DNA of 64,000 nucleotides. Source: Prostheceraeus crozeri. Its lineage: Eukaryota; Platyhelminthes; Polycladida; Euryleptidae. Position 1 is the first letter of the stretch; each line of letters begins with the position of its first letter. The stretch lies in assembly GCA_907163375.1 (NCBI GenBank), contig CAJQUW010008748.1, positions 310,001 to 374,000 of the forward strand, in the 5' to 3' direction. Of the stretch, positions 1 through 10,885 are shown piece after piece. A program made the translations under genes and the position numbers. A model generated the notes under the pieces. The model did not search any database. It saw only the letters and a list, made by a program, of their open reading frames with translations, and was not told where the DNA came from.

Positions 1-59
1 GTAATACGAGAATTTCACACAATGACATTGTTTCACTGCCAATTTTTTTCTCCGCAGGT

Positions 60-710
60 CTCGAACACAAGCGAAAGCGTGTGGAATGGTGTGAGCAGCA
101 TCTGTCGTGGAGCACAGAGGAATGGCGTCAAGTGATGTGGACGGATGAATCCCGTTTCACTTTGGATTTTCACGATGGTCGCATTAGAGTGCATCGAATG
201 GTTGGTGAGAGGTATTCACCCTGCTGCATATCTGAGCATGACCGCTATGGTGGTGGTAGCGTGATGATCTGGGCCGGTATCTGGTACGGAGGTCGAAATG
301 TCGCAGTCATTGTGAATGGGAACTTGAACGGAGAGCGATATTTATCGAATATCATATCTCCAATCGTCATCCCAACGGTAAATGAACTCAACCTCATATT
401 CCAGGATGACAACGCTCGACCACACAGAGCTCATTGTGTAACAACAGCGATAGTGAGATCTGGAATTCGCATCCTCCATTGGCCTTCACGCTCCCCCGAC
501 CTGTCTCCGATCGAACATGCTTGGGATGAACTTGGTCGGAAAGTGAGAGATGCATATGATCATCCGCCATCAACACTGACAGCTCTTTCAGAGAGACTCA
601 TCGATCAATGGTCATTGCTGGATCAGGAACGGCTTGATCATCTTTGCGACTCGATGCCGATGAGACTTCAAAGCTGCATTTCAGTGCGGGGAGGACATAC
701 TCGGTACTAA
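60..710 (+). pseudogene. Tc1-type transposase, C-terminal catalytic part (5' end not visible)
   Basis: This reading frame encodes the DDE catalytic domain of a Tc1-like transposase, the enzyme that cuts and pastes its own element at TA sites. The three catalytic residues are visible: D in WTDESRF near the start, the second D of QDDNARPH (codon 408-410) and E in SPIEHAWD (codon 513-515). There are 34 residues between the last two, so it is DD34E. It ends with a normal stop after GGHTRY. The frame continues upstream of the first start-like codon with LEHKRKRVEWC, typical of the family, so the true N-terminus with its paired helix-turn-helix lies off the window or is lost. A pyrimidine run followed by CAG at 41-57 looks like a splice acceptor, so an intron is possible. 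The element's right terminal repeat was not identified. No internal stop is seen in this part. Confidence 0.9.
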
Positions 711-869
711 TGTCTCCCATTTATTCAAATACAATGTTTTATATAAAATGCTATCTTATAATTCATGAGTGTGAGTGGAATAAAGTTCATATATTTGAGT
801 GGAGCATATTTTATTTCAGGCAGTATATAGCTACAACATACATCGAAATTCGACTTTTCGCTTTGTGTT

Positions 870-1250
870 AAGTTAGTGCCACTCACAGAGACCTCACACT
901 GAATACAGACAGTCAGTAAATTTAGATCGTGAGGAGTCGAAAGGTATGAATAATAGTTCCATTTGACGAATTCATAAATAAGAAAAAATTGAGTCCTATA
1001 TATGCACTTTTCACTTGACAGGCCTGCCTGCAATCTGAGGTTCGCGTGTTCGCTGATACGGGACACTTCTGCAATGCGCACGATTGGCCAATCACAAAGG
1101 ATCAAAGGGAGACGAATATCTATATGTCAATCTCTATCGCTTACTACCATTGCAAACAATGGTTGGGATGTCCGCTCTAGACTAACCTACACGCAGATGA
1201 ATCACTGTGGGTGGTCCACAATGTGTTACTCAGCTGACCACCGATCAAGT
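870..1250. repeat. Dispersed repeat R1, copy a
   Basis: The stretch matches 35110-35655 in the same orientation, with a longer middle in the second copy. Shared words include CTTCTGCAATG, TTGGCCAATCACA and ACGAATATCTAT. It carries no protein-like frame. The CCAAT-box-like TTGGCCAATCAC is conserved in both copies. The family is unknown to me and no terminal repeats were found. Confidence 0.6.
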
Positions 1251-1519
1251 TGATCAAATATTAACAACAAAATATGTGAAGTTTACAATAGTTGTAGATT
1301 CTTGGCTCTGGAAGAGGTATTGTAAGTTCTTCATTACATTTCATAAGAAGTAAGGAAAGTTATGACTTTTTACCAAGTACACATACAAAGTGCCAACACA
1401 CAACCTAGAAATAATTCGCAGCAAGATTAATTTGCTATTGACAGAATATTGCTGGGCTCATAAGGCACTGCTTATCATAATGACGCGAGTCCACGATGAA
1501 ACATTGCTTTCAGTATTCA

Positions 1520-1830
1520 TGTCCTTTAGATTTTTGGGCCACCTGATATGAATTAATCCGCATTGAATATCTAAAGAGAATGACAAGTATTAAGTCGATA
1601 AAAGACATCAACACCATTGATTCCCCGACCACGCTCAACTGACCAAGGAATCGAATCGAAGTCCGCAATGAAGACGAGGTCGCACCTTCTTCATTAGACC
1701 AAGTCGACGGTAGAAAATGAATACGAATGAAGGCACACGTCTTTATGTGATATCGACAGCTTATTGTCCTTTTATTAATTAACAAAGTGCTAGCATTTAA
1801 GATTGTAGTGAAGATTGACAACGAATTTGC
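1520..1830 (-). mobile_element. tRNA-derived SINE (family S1), old copy
   Basis: Read on the minus strand, the stretch has a polymerase III A-box-like segment (TTGGTCTAATGAAG), about 35 bases later a B-box (GATTCGATTCC), then a tail also found in the three copies at 62287-63008. The part upstream of the tRNA-like head, around GTGATATCGACAGC, is shared too. It differs at many positions from the 62 kb copies, so it is older. It is not a working tRNA gene: the cloverleaf does not close. Confidence 0.75.
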
Positions 1831-2656
1831 ACAACAACTAACTTTGCATGGGTCATGATCCATGCTTACCAACTCCTTAATATAGGTCATCTGCAAGTTT
1901 ACTGCGAATTGTGTTTTCAGAGTGCAAGCCTGTACTCGATCTGACATAAGAATATCAAACCTCGACCTTGGACGTCTGGCATTTTTTCGTACATGTCGGG
2001 GTAGACTAATTCTGCCAAACTGACTCTCATATTGTCTAATTTTGTGAACTTTGCATAGTATAACATCCACTTATCATTCCGAACCTTTCTTCTTGATGTA
2101 AAAGTTCTCCTTTCTTCTTGAAATTTCTTGATGTAAAAGTTCAAAATATGCAATATGTTTGATAAGTCTCTCCATTTTCGAATTTAGACGATATTAATTA
2201 ATTCAAACGAAGGCAGGGTACGATTGTTGAATACAACGATCCTGTTATCAAACCGGCATCATCTAAACATGACTGTTGAAAGTGATTTGAGCACTAAGAC
2301 ACTGGAAATTATTTCTTTAGAGAACATTTGATATTATTGTGAGAGGTGGTGGAGTAAGAAAAAAATCTATTTATTTTGTTTGCATTTAAATGGATATTTT
2401 GGGCTATGATTAAAGAAATGAAGTGATTGATCATCTGATGAATGTAATCAAGAAAATGTGAGTCTTGATTTGGCAATCTCTCCCTGAAGTGGTCAGTAAA
2501 ATAATTTATTTTATTGCCTATAAACAACAGGATAAAGGAAATATGGCGTGTCCAATAAAGTTCCGTTCTTTTACGAATTATTCAGCAATCTTCTCTTCGA
2601 TGATCTTTGATAGGTGTTTTGTCTGGTGTTTTGTCGGCCTGAGTGTCAGATACTTG
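1831..2656. other. No gene seen; one short tandem duplication
   Basis: No coding frame or element is recognisable. At about 2088-2142 a stretch of roughly 20-28 bases (core TTCTTGATGTAAAAGTTC) occurs twice in tandem with small differences. Confidence 0.5.
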
Positions 2657-2837
2657 GGGCCGTATTAATAAAGCCAGCATTTGCTATAGCATTTCCTAGG
2701 GACAGCGCTAGGCAAGTTGCTACTAGGAGTAACTTGAGCCCCGTATTAATAGAGAAAGCCTAGCGTCAACTCCGGCGCCAGTTAATGCTAGATCAAGTTT
2801 CATTGACGTGCCGATTCAGCGCGCAGCTGCATTCACC

Positions 2838-3050
2838 ACCTGCTCTCACGCCCGGCAATCGAGTCATAGAAATCTGGCAATTCGACGCACATTCCGAGTG
2901 AAAATATGTTGAAGCGCGCGCGTTCAGTGTTAACAATACAAATGTGAATGTCGGAGATCAAAGCGGTTTCCTTCATTCCCGCCTTTTAACACCCATCATT
3001 CAAAGATAAAACATCAATGATGACTGCCTTGCTAATGAACGATTGTTAAA
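2838..3050. repeat. Internal direct repeat of element D, unit 1 (left half)
   Basis: Together with 4712-4856, on the far side of the Tc1 insertion, this matches 9205-9575 in the same orientation. Shared words are GCGCGCGTTC, TAACAATACAA, AGATCAAAG, AAGATAAAACATCAA and GCATGAAATGG-type. The Tc1 element therefore entered a sequence that was already duplicated inside D. Confidence 0.6.
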
Positions 3051-3052
3051 TA

Positions 3053-4709
3053 CAGATTGTTTCATAAAAAATGGATCACCCTTAGACATCGCCTTAACTT
3101 CAACTTTGTCTAACTCCGCCAAACTTGAACGAATTTCTCTGAAATTTGGAAGATATGTCAGTTGTGCTTACTAATATCATTGTTGGAAATTTCAAGCATG
3201 AATATTGAGTTGTTTTCCCGTTATAGATAAAAAAAGTAGTAGATAATTTGATCTTCATTTAGCAATGTTACACAAAATCATACCTCACTCTTATAAAATT
3301 ACATTTGGTTCCTTTGTTATGTAATATGTTGTTCTACAAGCCAAAAGCTATCAAGCAAAACAAAAATAAAGAAAATCGGTCAATCAGAGCCAGTATAGCA
3401 CCACTATTCATCAACAATAATGTAACTGCTACATGTGATTAACTTGACTTCATGTTCCATAGCTTCCTGACTTCGTTGCGGTGGTATTGGCAGCACTCCT
3501 GATTGCTTTCAGCTAGAAATCTATCTCTTACCGGTTGAAAACAATACAAATCACAAATGAACAATAACAAGATCGCATTCACAAAAGGCAAAGTGTCAGC
3601 CTTCTTAGAACTAGGGTTTTCTTTGCGAGTTACAAGCAAGCGACTAAATGTCCCTTACACAAATGTGCATCGATGGCATAATGATGATTTTCGACTCTGT
3701 CGTAAAGAGGGCTCTGGCCGTCCACGCAAAACATCCAAACGTAGAGACCGCCTAATTTTGAGATTTGTTAAAGTTGATCCAAGTCTCTCGTTAACTGAGA
3801 TGGCTGCACTAGACTCGTCTATTTCTAAGTCCACTATTCGTAGAAGACTTATTGAGTCGAATTTCAAGAGCTGTAAGAGGCCCTCTCAGATCGAATTATC
3901 AGATCAGCATACAAAAAGACGTCTCAGATAGGCAATGAGTCATTGTCACTGGCGAAAACAATGGGATCGGGCTGTCTGGTCTGATGAGGCATCAGTCTGT
4001 CTGAAGGATAGTGATGGTCGATTGAGATTATGGATAAAATCTGATCAGGAAATTCCGAGACATTTACATCGTCCCCGGGTACAAGGTGGTGCGACTCTAC
4101 TGATTTGGGCTGGCATTTGGACCAATGACCGCTCTGAACTTCACATACAGCAAGGAACCATGAATTCTGAACGCTATGTGAATGTTTTACGAATGAACAT
4201 TGGCCAAATGACAGATCAACTTGGTGATCCATCGACTTGGTTATTTATGGATGATAATGCTACGTGTCACAGGAGTAGTAGAGTCAACTTATGCAAGTCT
4301 CAATTAGGGCTTAGGACATTATCTTGGCCAGCTCGTTCTCCTGATCTGAATCCCATAGAAAATGTATGGAGTATTCTAAAACGTAACGTTCGTCGTTCAC
4401 TGCTACCTACAGATGGCGTATCACAACTTACGTCACTGTTAAAAAGAGAGTGGAGAAAGTTAGATCAGTCAAAAATCAACGATATCATCGAATCAATGCC
4501 TAGACGAATTGGAAATGTCATTGACAATACGGGTAGGGCCACAAAATATTAGCTTCTTAAGAACCGTTACTGTATCATAGCTTATCGGATTATATAAGGA
4601 CATTTAAATATATTAGGGACATGAAATAACATGAAAAATGCTTTCTGTATCATACTTGTGTTTTATTTAGTCAAATTTTAGGATGATCCACTTTTTATGA
4701 AACGGACTG
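3053..4709 (+). mobile_element. Tc1-like transposon, family T, copy 1 (nearly whole)
   Basis: The ends are imperfect inverted repeats of about 28 bp (CAGATTGTTTCATAAAAAAT on the left and CAGTCCGTTTCATAAAAAGT on the right), flanked by TA at 3051-3052 and 4710-4711. The element is 1657 bp, normal for Tc1. Two further copies lie at 37321-38464 (internal deletion) and 45572-47153 (minus strand). About 500 bp of leader lies before the transposase start and about 155 bp after its stop. Confidence 0.92.
3557..4552 (+). pseudogene. Tc1-like transposase (DD34E) with one in-frame stop
   Basis: The frame of 332 codons starts at MNNNKIAFTKGK and ends at GRATKY. The N-terminal half has the two helix-turn-helix units of Tc1 enzymes joined by a GRPRKTSKR linker that resembles an AT-hook. 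The C-terminal half has the catalytic D in VWSDEAS, D in FMDDNATCH and E in NPIENVW, with 34 residues between the last two. One TAG at 3929-3931 splits the frame. The third copy in this window has TGG (tryptophan) at that position, so this is a point change in an otherwise full-length gene. The length of about 331 residues is typical for the family. The enzyme would cut its own termini and insert at TA. No host gene is near. Confidence 0.93.
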
Positions 4710-4711
4710 TA

Positions 4712-4856
4712 CATGAAATGGGGCTCATTTTAATCTCCTGAAGATCTCCTGATCTTCAATATGACATCAGAATGAACTAATTTTGCAAGTTAAGAAAAAA
4801 AGAATACATTCTTCACAGTAAATGAATATGATGACGTCCTTGGCTTGCAGTGTTTA
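4712..4856. repeat. Internal direct repeat of element D, unit 1 (right half)
   Basis: This continues the 2838-3050 unit after the Tc1 insertion and matches about 9430-9575. Confidence 0.55.
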
Positions 4857-4909
4857 ACGTCCTACACGGTGGTCAGGAAAGTCGCGAAAGTTCGAAATAA
4901 ATGGGGGAT

Positions 4910-5737
4910 CGTAGAGTAGGGATATGTAGGTAGAGTGTCGACTCTAAAAAATCTGTATGCAGTGAAAATTTTTATATCAAAAGATTCAGTTTTTTGCGTG
5001 GATTACGTTCCCGTGGTCGAAACAATTATTTGAGCACTTTTGAAAAAAGTCAAAATTTGCCAATTTATATTATTCTCTTAAATAAGTAGTATGAAACACG
5101 TTGGATACCAAAAGGAATGAACATTTGCTAATAATCATCCTAACCGCGGAAATCAAGCTGAGTATCAAGGGAATTTCATGAATTGTATTACAATGGAAGT
5201 CTTCATAAAAAAGTCGCGATCTTGTTAGTGTTTTCTTGGCTGAAATTTCAAGTTTCTAATTCAATTTTCATCTGCATGATTACATGATTCGATCACTAAA
5301 TTCATGTTTCATTTCTGGAATCTGAATAGTGATGTAGAGCCATTTACATCTTTCAAAGTTAAATGAAGTCATGTCTTTGATTATGTAATTTTGCTGTGCA
5401 AGTGGCAGGTTGCCTGTGAAATGATCACGCTTAAGAAAATACTCTTGAGGTCAAGCATGAAAGTAATAGGAAGCCATCGAATTTCTCATTCAACAAACAT
5501 TAAATATCCAAGGCTGTCATGAAAATCTGTGAAATACCATCATTCCTTTTGCATTACAATCATGATCACTCAATTCCTTTGTAATTTCTGCATAACTGCA
5601 AAAATTTGCATATTTCACATTTGGTGACAATTCCACCTGTATATTCCTAGAGTTCATTTAATAAAAACGAAAGTGTATACTCATTGGGGATTTAATAAAT
5701 GCGGAGTTACCACTCTACCTAATATAACTTCTCTATG
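4910..5737 (+). mobile_element. MITE family A, copy 1, inserted in the left arm of element B
   Basis: The terminal inverted repeat follows CATAGAGTAGG with a second block AGGTAGAGTG. The perfect 8-bp duplication TGGGGGAT lies at 4902-4909 and 5738-5745, and the right arm of B shows the uninterrupted target. There is no coding capacity. CA...TG ends with 8-bp duplications fit hAT or P elements. Five copies lie in this window. Confidence 0.9.
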
Positions 5738-6937
5738 TGGGGGATGATTTGTTTTGAAAAAATTGGTCTTATTAGAGCAAGAGAAATCATTTAAAAGAAA
5801 TTAGAAAATCTTTCATCGAGCCCATGTCGAGAAAATCGATAACTATTGGAAATCAATAATTTGTGATTTTAGCGCACATATTGAAATTGGGGGTGAACGT
5901 TGGACAACAAATATAAAACTGTGTATTCTTCTGCTAAATTCAGTCACAACTTTTGAAAATTTTATCAAGCCCTTTAGTAGAAAATCGATAATCATCGATT
6001 TGATCGATCCATAATTTTTCTAAATATTGGCAGAAATCGGTAGAAGTTGCTGCAAATAAAAATTGGGCAAACTTGATTGATATCACATAATTATGTTACT
6101 CATCTGCATGCTTGTTGCTTCAGACGCTGAGCTATAGAAATCAATCGAGCCCTTAAGGAGTAAATCGTGTGAATGTTTGACACATGCATTGCATTTATTC
6201 TGTTGGACTAGGCCTATTATGTAACTTTGTCCTCACTATGCCTCCTTAAATACTAATTGGGCGAATTCGATTAACTAACTTTATGTCACTTGAATATTGT
6301 TTTTGTTAAGTACGTACGTTACCTAGAAAATATATCGAGCCCTTACAGATTAAATCATGTGAATGTCTGACAAATGGATTGCATTTAGGAATACTGTGTC
6401 AATAGGCCCAATGTCTATTTTTTGGATCTTTAGCAAAGTTATATTCATGCATTTGTTTAATATTTTTTATTAGTCAGCTTCAGTCAGTTTCATTCCTATT
6501 TATTGAGCGTGATCAGCATGTTTTATTATGCGTGAAATAAAACTTAGGATAATTCATACTAATATGTCACTTTGTTCCTTCAATATGAAATGATCAGTTT
6601 ATTGACTTTACCAATGTACATTTTAATGACTTTGCAATGACTTTGTTATTTCTGTTCGCAACGCCACTAATTTGCATTGTTCTTTGTTCCGTGAACGAGT
6701 ATTATTATAATATCAAGTACAATGTAAACAGGTCCCGGTAATGAAAGTCTGATGTCATTTCAAACATCACTGATGATAAAAGACACACACTTTATGATAG
6801 AATATTATTGTAACCCATCTCCCTGTGACCGACAAAAAACATGAAAAGTTACAAATACTACAATGTTGCAAATGTTAAAATTCAACAACAGTTTGTCTCA
6901 ATGCTTGTTCATATCGTGGATTTGAAATATCATTCAA

Positions 6938-7866
6938 TTAACGCTTCATCCAGAATTCCTTTAACGCAACATGAACAGACTCTGATGTGTGTTCTGAGTA
7001 TTGGCCCAACGATTTACCATACCGCCAACAAATTTCGTGAACATGTCGAATCAAGATATGGACTTTCGGAGTGATGCCGATGCCCAAACCCAAGTAGGAA
7101 GTTTCGAACTCTGCAATTTTTTTCTTGGGCGTCAAATCTCAATGCAATTTCGAAACATGAATCGACTACATGACAGAGTTTTCGCAAAGAATCAACAAAA
7201 GGTTCAGGATTTGAATTGGACAAATTGCAGCCAGGGAATCAACATTTTGCAGAAGCTTTCTGCAATCTCCAACGGTAAAATTGTTGCCTCCATGATACCC
7301 AACAGGTTTTAAGATTTGGAAGATTCTGTTAAATGTACCCATCAATAGATGAAGTTCAGGTGGTGGTATGATGCTTAGAATCGGTTCTTCTTCAATCCTG
7401 ACGTTTGATTTAAGTAGCGGTTCGTTGATACAGTTAAACTATGCTTTGCTGTCGCACAAGTTACCTCCTGAGCGGATCCAACATTGATAGTGATGTCTCA
7501 TGTTTTTCAATGTTCTTGTCTTGGCATCAATCTCCCAAGCGCCCGAAGTCCCTTCACAATAACAGTATGGTTGTTGAGAGCCATGAGACCGCATACCACA
7601 CATGATATTTGCAAGTTTTAGATCACTAGCGACTAAGAAGGGAAGTTCATCAAGTCCCTCGATGTTATCCAAACATATTTGCACGTTTCGATATATTTAT
7701 TTCATCTCCGGTACGATTGCAAAGTTGAATAGGCCTTTGACACTTCCTTCCTTAGAGGCAGACAATGATGTCAAGCTATCATCATCTTCTCTGATGATGT
7801 TCAAGCACACTTTGAAGAATCCTTGACCTCCATCAGTGCCCAACTTGAATATGAGTTTACAAAAGA
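6938..7866 (-). pseudogene. Decayed transposase of element B (CMC-like, superfamily not certain)
   Basis: Read on the minus strand from about 7866, the translation gives, in order, KLGTDGGQGFFKVCLN, then SVKGLFNFAIVPEM, then FLVASDLKLANIMCGM followed by a CYCEG cysteine pair. Next come IIPPPELHLLMGTFNRI and, near the end, TPKVHILIRHV and LGQYSEHTSESVH before a stop at about 6938. I know this order of motifs (TDGGQG, a DLK-N-GL core with a cysteine pair, PPELHLL-G--N, K-H-----H, and SE---E--H) from a widespread group of invertebrate transposase-like proteins, but I cannot name the superfamily with certainty. Stops fall after VPEM and after CDSKA, and at least one more stop or frameshift lies between 6950 and 7260. 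The N-terminal part was not found. It sits inside the long-TIR element and is transcribed toward its left end. Confidence 0.7.
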
Positions 7867-9204
7867 TTATTATAATATCTCATTAGTTCCTGAATAGATC
7901 TGATATGTATTGATGCGATCTGATACGATTTGATATGTATTGAGACACCGCATTGTTAGTATCAAACCGCAATTAGCTGATCGAAGTATTCAGTTGACAG
8001 ATGGGGACATGCGTATTTATGCTTAATAGAATGAAAAGCAACAGACCGGTCTAGCTTCGATGGATAATGAGCCATAATGATTCAAAGACTTTTTGGCTGC
8101 AGAACTAACATCACAGCTTGGCTCAAGAGTTTTGCTGATGTTTGTTAAGTAACAACGAAAAGTTGCCAACTAAATTAGGCACGAATGAACACCACATGTC
8201 ATACCCGCAAGAAACAAAGTATAATTGTATATATAACAAAGTGATATATTTATCAGAGGTCGTTTGTACGCAACAATTCAATGCCCCATTAGCATAACAT
8301 GAACTAAAAAATCGCCTATTTAGTACTTGAGGACAGTCATACACAGTAAAATATAGCCCACATGTCAGACATTCACATGATTTAATCTGTAAGGGCTCGA
8401 TATATTTTCTAGGTAACGTACGTACTTAACAAAAACAATATTCATGTGACATAAAGTCAGTTAATCGAATTCGCCCAATTAGTATTTAAGGAGGCATAGT
8501 GAGGACAAAGTTACATAATAGGCCTAGTCCAACAGAATAAATGCAATGCATGTGTCAAACATTCACACGATTTACTCCTTAAGGGCTCGATTGATTTCTA
8601 TAGCTCAGCGTCTGAAGCAACAAGCATGCAGATGAGTAACATAATTATGTGATATCAATCAAGTTTGCCCAATTTTTATTTGCAGCAACTTCTACCGATT
8701 TCTGCCAATATTTAGAAAAATTATGGATCGATCAAATCGATGATTATCGATTTTCTACTAAAGGGCTTGATAAAATTTTCAAAAGTTGTGACTGAATTTA
8801 GCAGAAGAATACACAGTTTTATATTTTGTTGTCCAACGTTCACCCCCAATTTCAATATGTGCGCTAAAATCACAAATTATTGATTTCCAATAGTTATCGA
8901 TTTTCTCGACATGGGCTCGATGAAAGATTTTCTAATTTCTTTTAAATGATTTCTCTTGCTCTAATAAGACCAATTTTTTCAAAACAAATCATCCCCCATT
9001 TTTTCGAACTTTCGCGACCTTCTTGACGACCGTGCCTACACAATAGAGTGAAATGCAACGCGAATTTTAACAGTGAACTATTCGTGGTTGAAAGGACAAA
9101 TTTAAGAATTTTAGCCACTTGACATCTCCGCACGTGCATTGAACTCCCAATTATGATTACTGCAATAGCGAATTTAAATTAACTCAACGAATTTTTAAAA
9201 CAAT

Positions 9205-9575
9205 CCCTATAATTTTGCTGGAACAGTAGCGAAAATGTGGAATATAGAAGTCTGCCAATTAGACGCTCAACATCGAGATAAAATTTGTACATGAGCGCGC
9301 GTTCGGCTTTAACAATACAAGGCTGGTTGCCCGAGATCAAAGTTCCGTCTTTCCTGCACGGCTGTTGACACTTGCAATTCAGAGAAGATAAAACATCAAA
9401 TATATAAATCCTCGCTTATGAAAAATGGTTGAATAATGCATGAAATGGTGCTCATTCCAATCGGCATGATCTTCCGATCTTTAATGTAACATAATAATTA
9501 GCTAAATTTGAAAGTGTAGAAACAGTGTAGAATACATTTTTAATAATATGTTGCCAAGTGAGTGACACAACATGT
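9205..9575. repeat. Internal direct repeat of element D, unit 2
   Basis: This uninterrupted counterpart of 2838-3050 plus 4712-4856 shows the target before the Tc1 insertion (AATGCATGAAATGG at the junction). The two units differ at many positions, so the duplication is old. Confidence 0.55.
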
Positions 9576-10659
9576 CATGACGCCCACCTACCGCACACGA
9601 TGGAGGAATGGCAGTCCAACTCAATGTGTAGTCTCAGTCTCAGTATTTTGGTAGGTATTAGAAAGTAATTCTTGACAATTGACATCTAACCGTAGTGAGA
9701 TCCTCTCATGCCATGATTGCTCTAATTATGAATTTAAAGTATACGCTAAAATCTGAGAATGAAATATCAGAAAATATTTTTTTGAAAAATCCGAAAATAA
9801 ATCCCTCGAATCGTCTCACTTATTACATTGTGAACAAGTCACTACATATAAATATAATTTGATGTATTATTGTAATTCCTATCTTGAACGTTTTTGATCA
9901 AATCATTAGCAGTGTCAGATGTATTGATTTGGAGTTTTCTTCTTACTCTCTCATTTTCTTCCGTTATTCTGAATTATTTCCGAATTACTTTCTAAAGCCT
10001 TTTGGAGAGAAAAATGTTTGTCAATTTATTGCAAATGCATCTTGATTCTTATCAGGCTACTGAGATAAAAAAATTACAATTCAGTTACTTAGTAATTTTA
10101 AGCACACAATTTCATAATCATGCAAATTTATCAACGATTGTGAATGTCAAGCAATTTGAAATGCGTTTGTAGTGATATTCAAAAATGCGTTTGAGATTCT
10201 AAAATAGCAAACCCACGATTCAGTAAATTCAGTAATATCAGTAATTCAGTAACTATGAAAATCACGGAATTTTTGCACCGCTGTATTATTTCATGCGCCA
10301 GCAATTAGTATCAATGATAATCTATTTTGCCGTCATTAAGTGAAATTCATAAATAGGAATATTGGTTATCTAAATGCTGGAAATAACTATCCATTTATCA
10401 GGACGCCTAATGCAAAAGTGTAATGCATGAGAATGCGTCGCTTAAATTCCATTTTAGCGCAAATTTTATTCAGTTATGGAATAACTTTTATGATTGCAGT
10501 TTGTGATTCGATATGTTTATTCAAATTAAAAAAATCACACACCATCTTGAAGCCAATGCGCTCAACATTGCTATGTTGTAAACATCACATTAGATATCCT
10601 TCAATATTACGCTTAAATATTCAATCTGGCATCATCCCTAGCAAGGTCGAGACCTTGCT

Positions 10660-10885
10660 ATGGAATTTGCCAGATTTTGGACATAGCGCTAGGGTAGTGT
10701 GCTACGGTAGCACTAGGATAGTTACTATCTTTGTTAATACGACAGCCTAGCGCTAGGTCTCAGTCATAGTGCTAGCCTAGCGCTACCCTCTTGCTACCTT
10801 TATTAATACGGAAGTTGCTGCTAGGCTACCACTAGGGTAGAGCTAGGGTAGTGCTAGGCTAGTGCTATCTTTATTAATACGGCCC
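10660..10885. repeat. Right subterminal GCTAGG/CCTAGC cluster of element D
   Basis: The words GCGCTAGG, GTGCTAGC and CACTAGG recur about a dozen times in both orientations, mixed with three copies of a CTATCTTTATTAATACG-like segment. The same words occur near the left end (2690-2760). Such clusters are typical transposase-binding subterminal repeats. Confidence 0.6.

Larger units (their letters stand above)
4865..9034 (-). mobile_element. Element B: DNA transposon with 672-bp terminal inverted repeats, CMC/Chapaev-like
   Basis: The left arm runs 4865-6372, interrupted by a MITE at 4910-5737. The right arm runs 8363-9034. With the MITE and its duplication removed, both arms are about 672 bp and nearly identical. 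The ends read CACGGTGGTCA and CACGGTCGTCA. CCTA flanks both sides (4861-4864 and 9035-9038), a 4-bp target-site duplication. CAC ends with a 4-bp duplication fit the Chapaev branch of the CMC group as I know it. The interior, 6373-8362, carries a decayed transposase on the minus strand. Each arm holds four spaced copies of a motif close to ATCGAGCCCTT followed by AAATCG, probably where the transposase binds. Confidence 0.75.
2657..10885. mobile_element. Harbinger-like element or composite (element D), heavily nested
   Basis: The left end reads GGGCCGTATTAATAAAG and the right end is its exact inverse complement. Both are flanked by TTG (2654-2656 and 10886-10888), a 3-bp target-site duplication. 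GGGC-type ends with 3-bp duplications are usual for PIF/Harbinger, although the usual target is TWA. No Harbinger transposase is visible. Inside lie a Tc1 element (3053-4709) and element B (4865-9034), so D's own sequence is only about 2.4 kb. The subterminal regions repeat the word CGTATTAATA and a GCTAGG/CCTAGC motif many times. Alternatively the ends belong to two solo elements that happen to face each other. Confidence 0.6.

Noticed and set aside
1510-2070. 186-codon minus-strand open frame
   Set aside because: It runs through the SINE copy, and its translation resembles frames seen in the other SINE units, so it is a by-product of the repeat.
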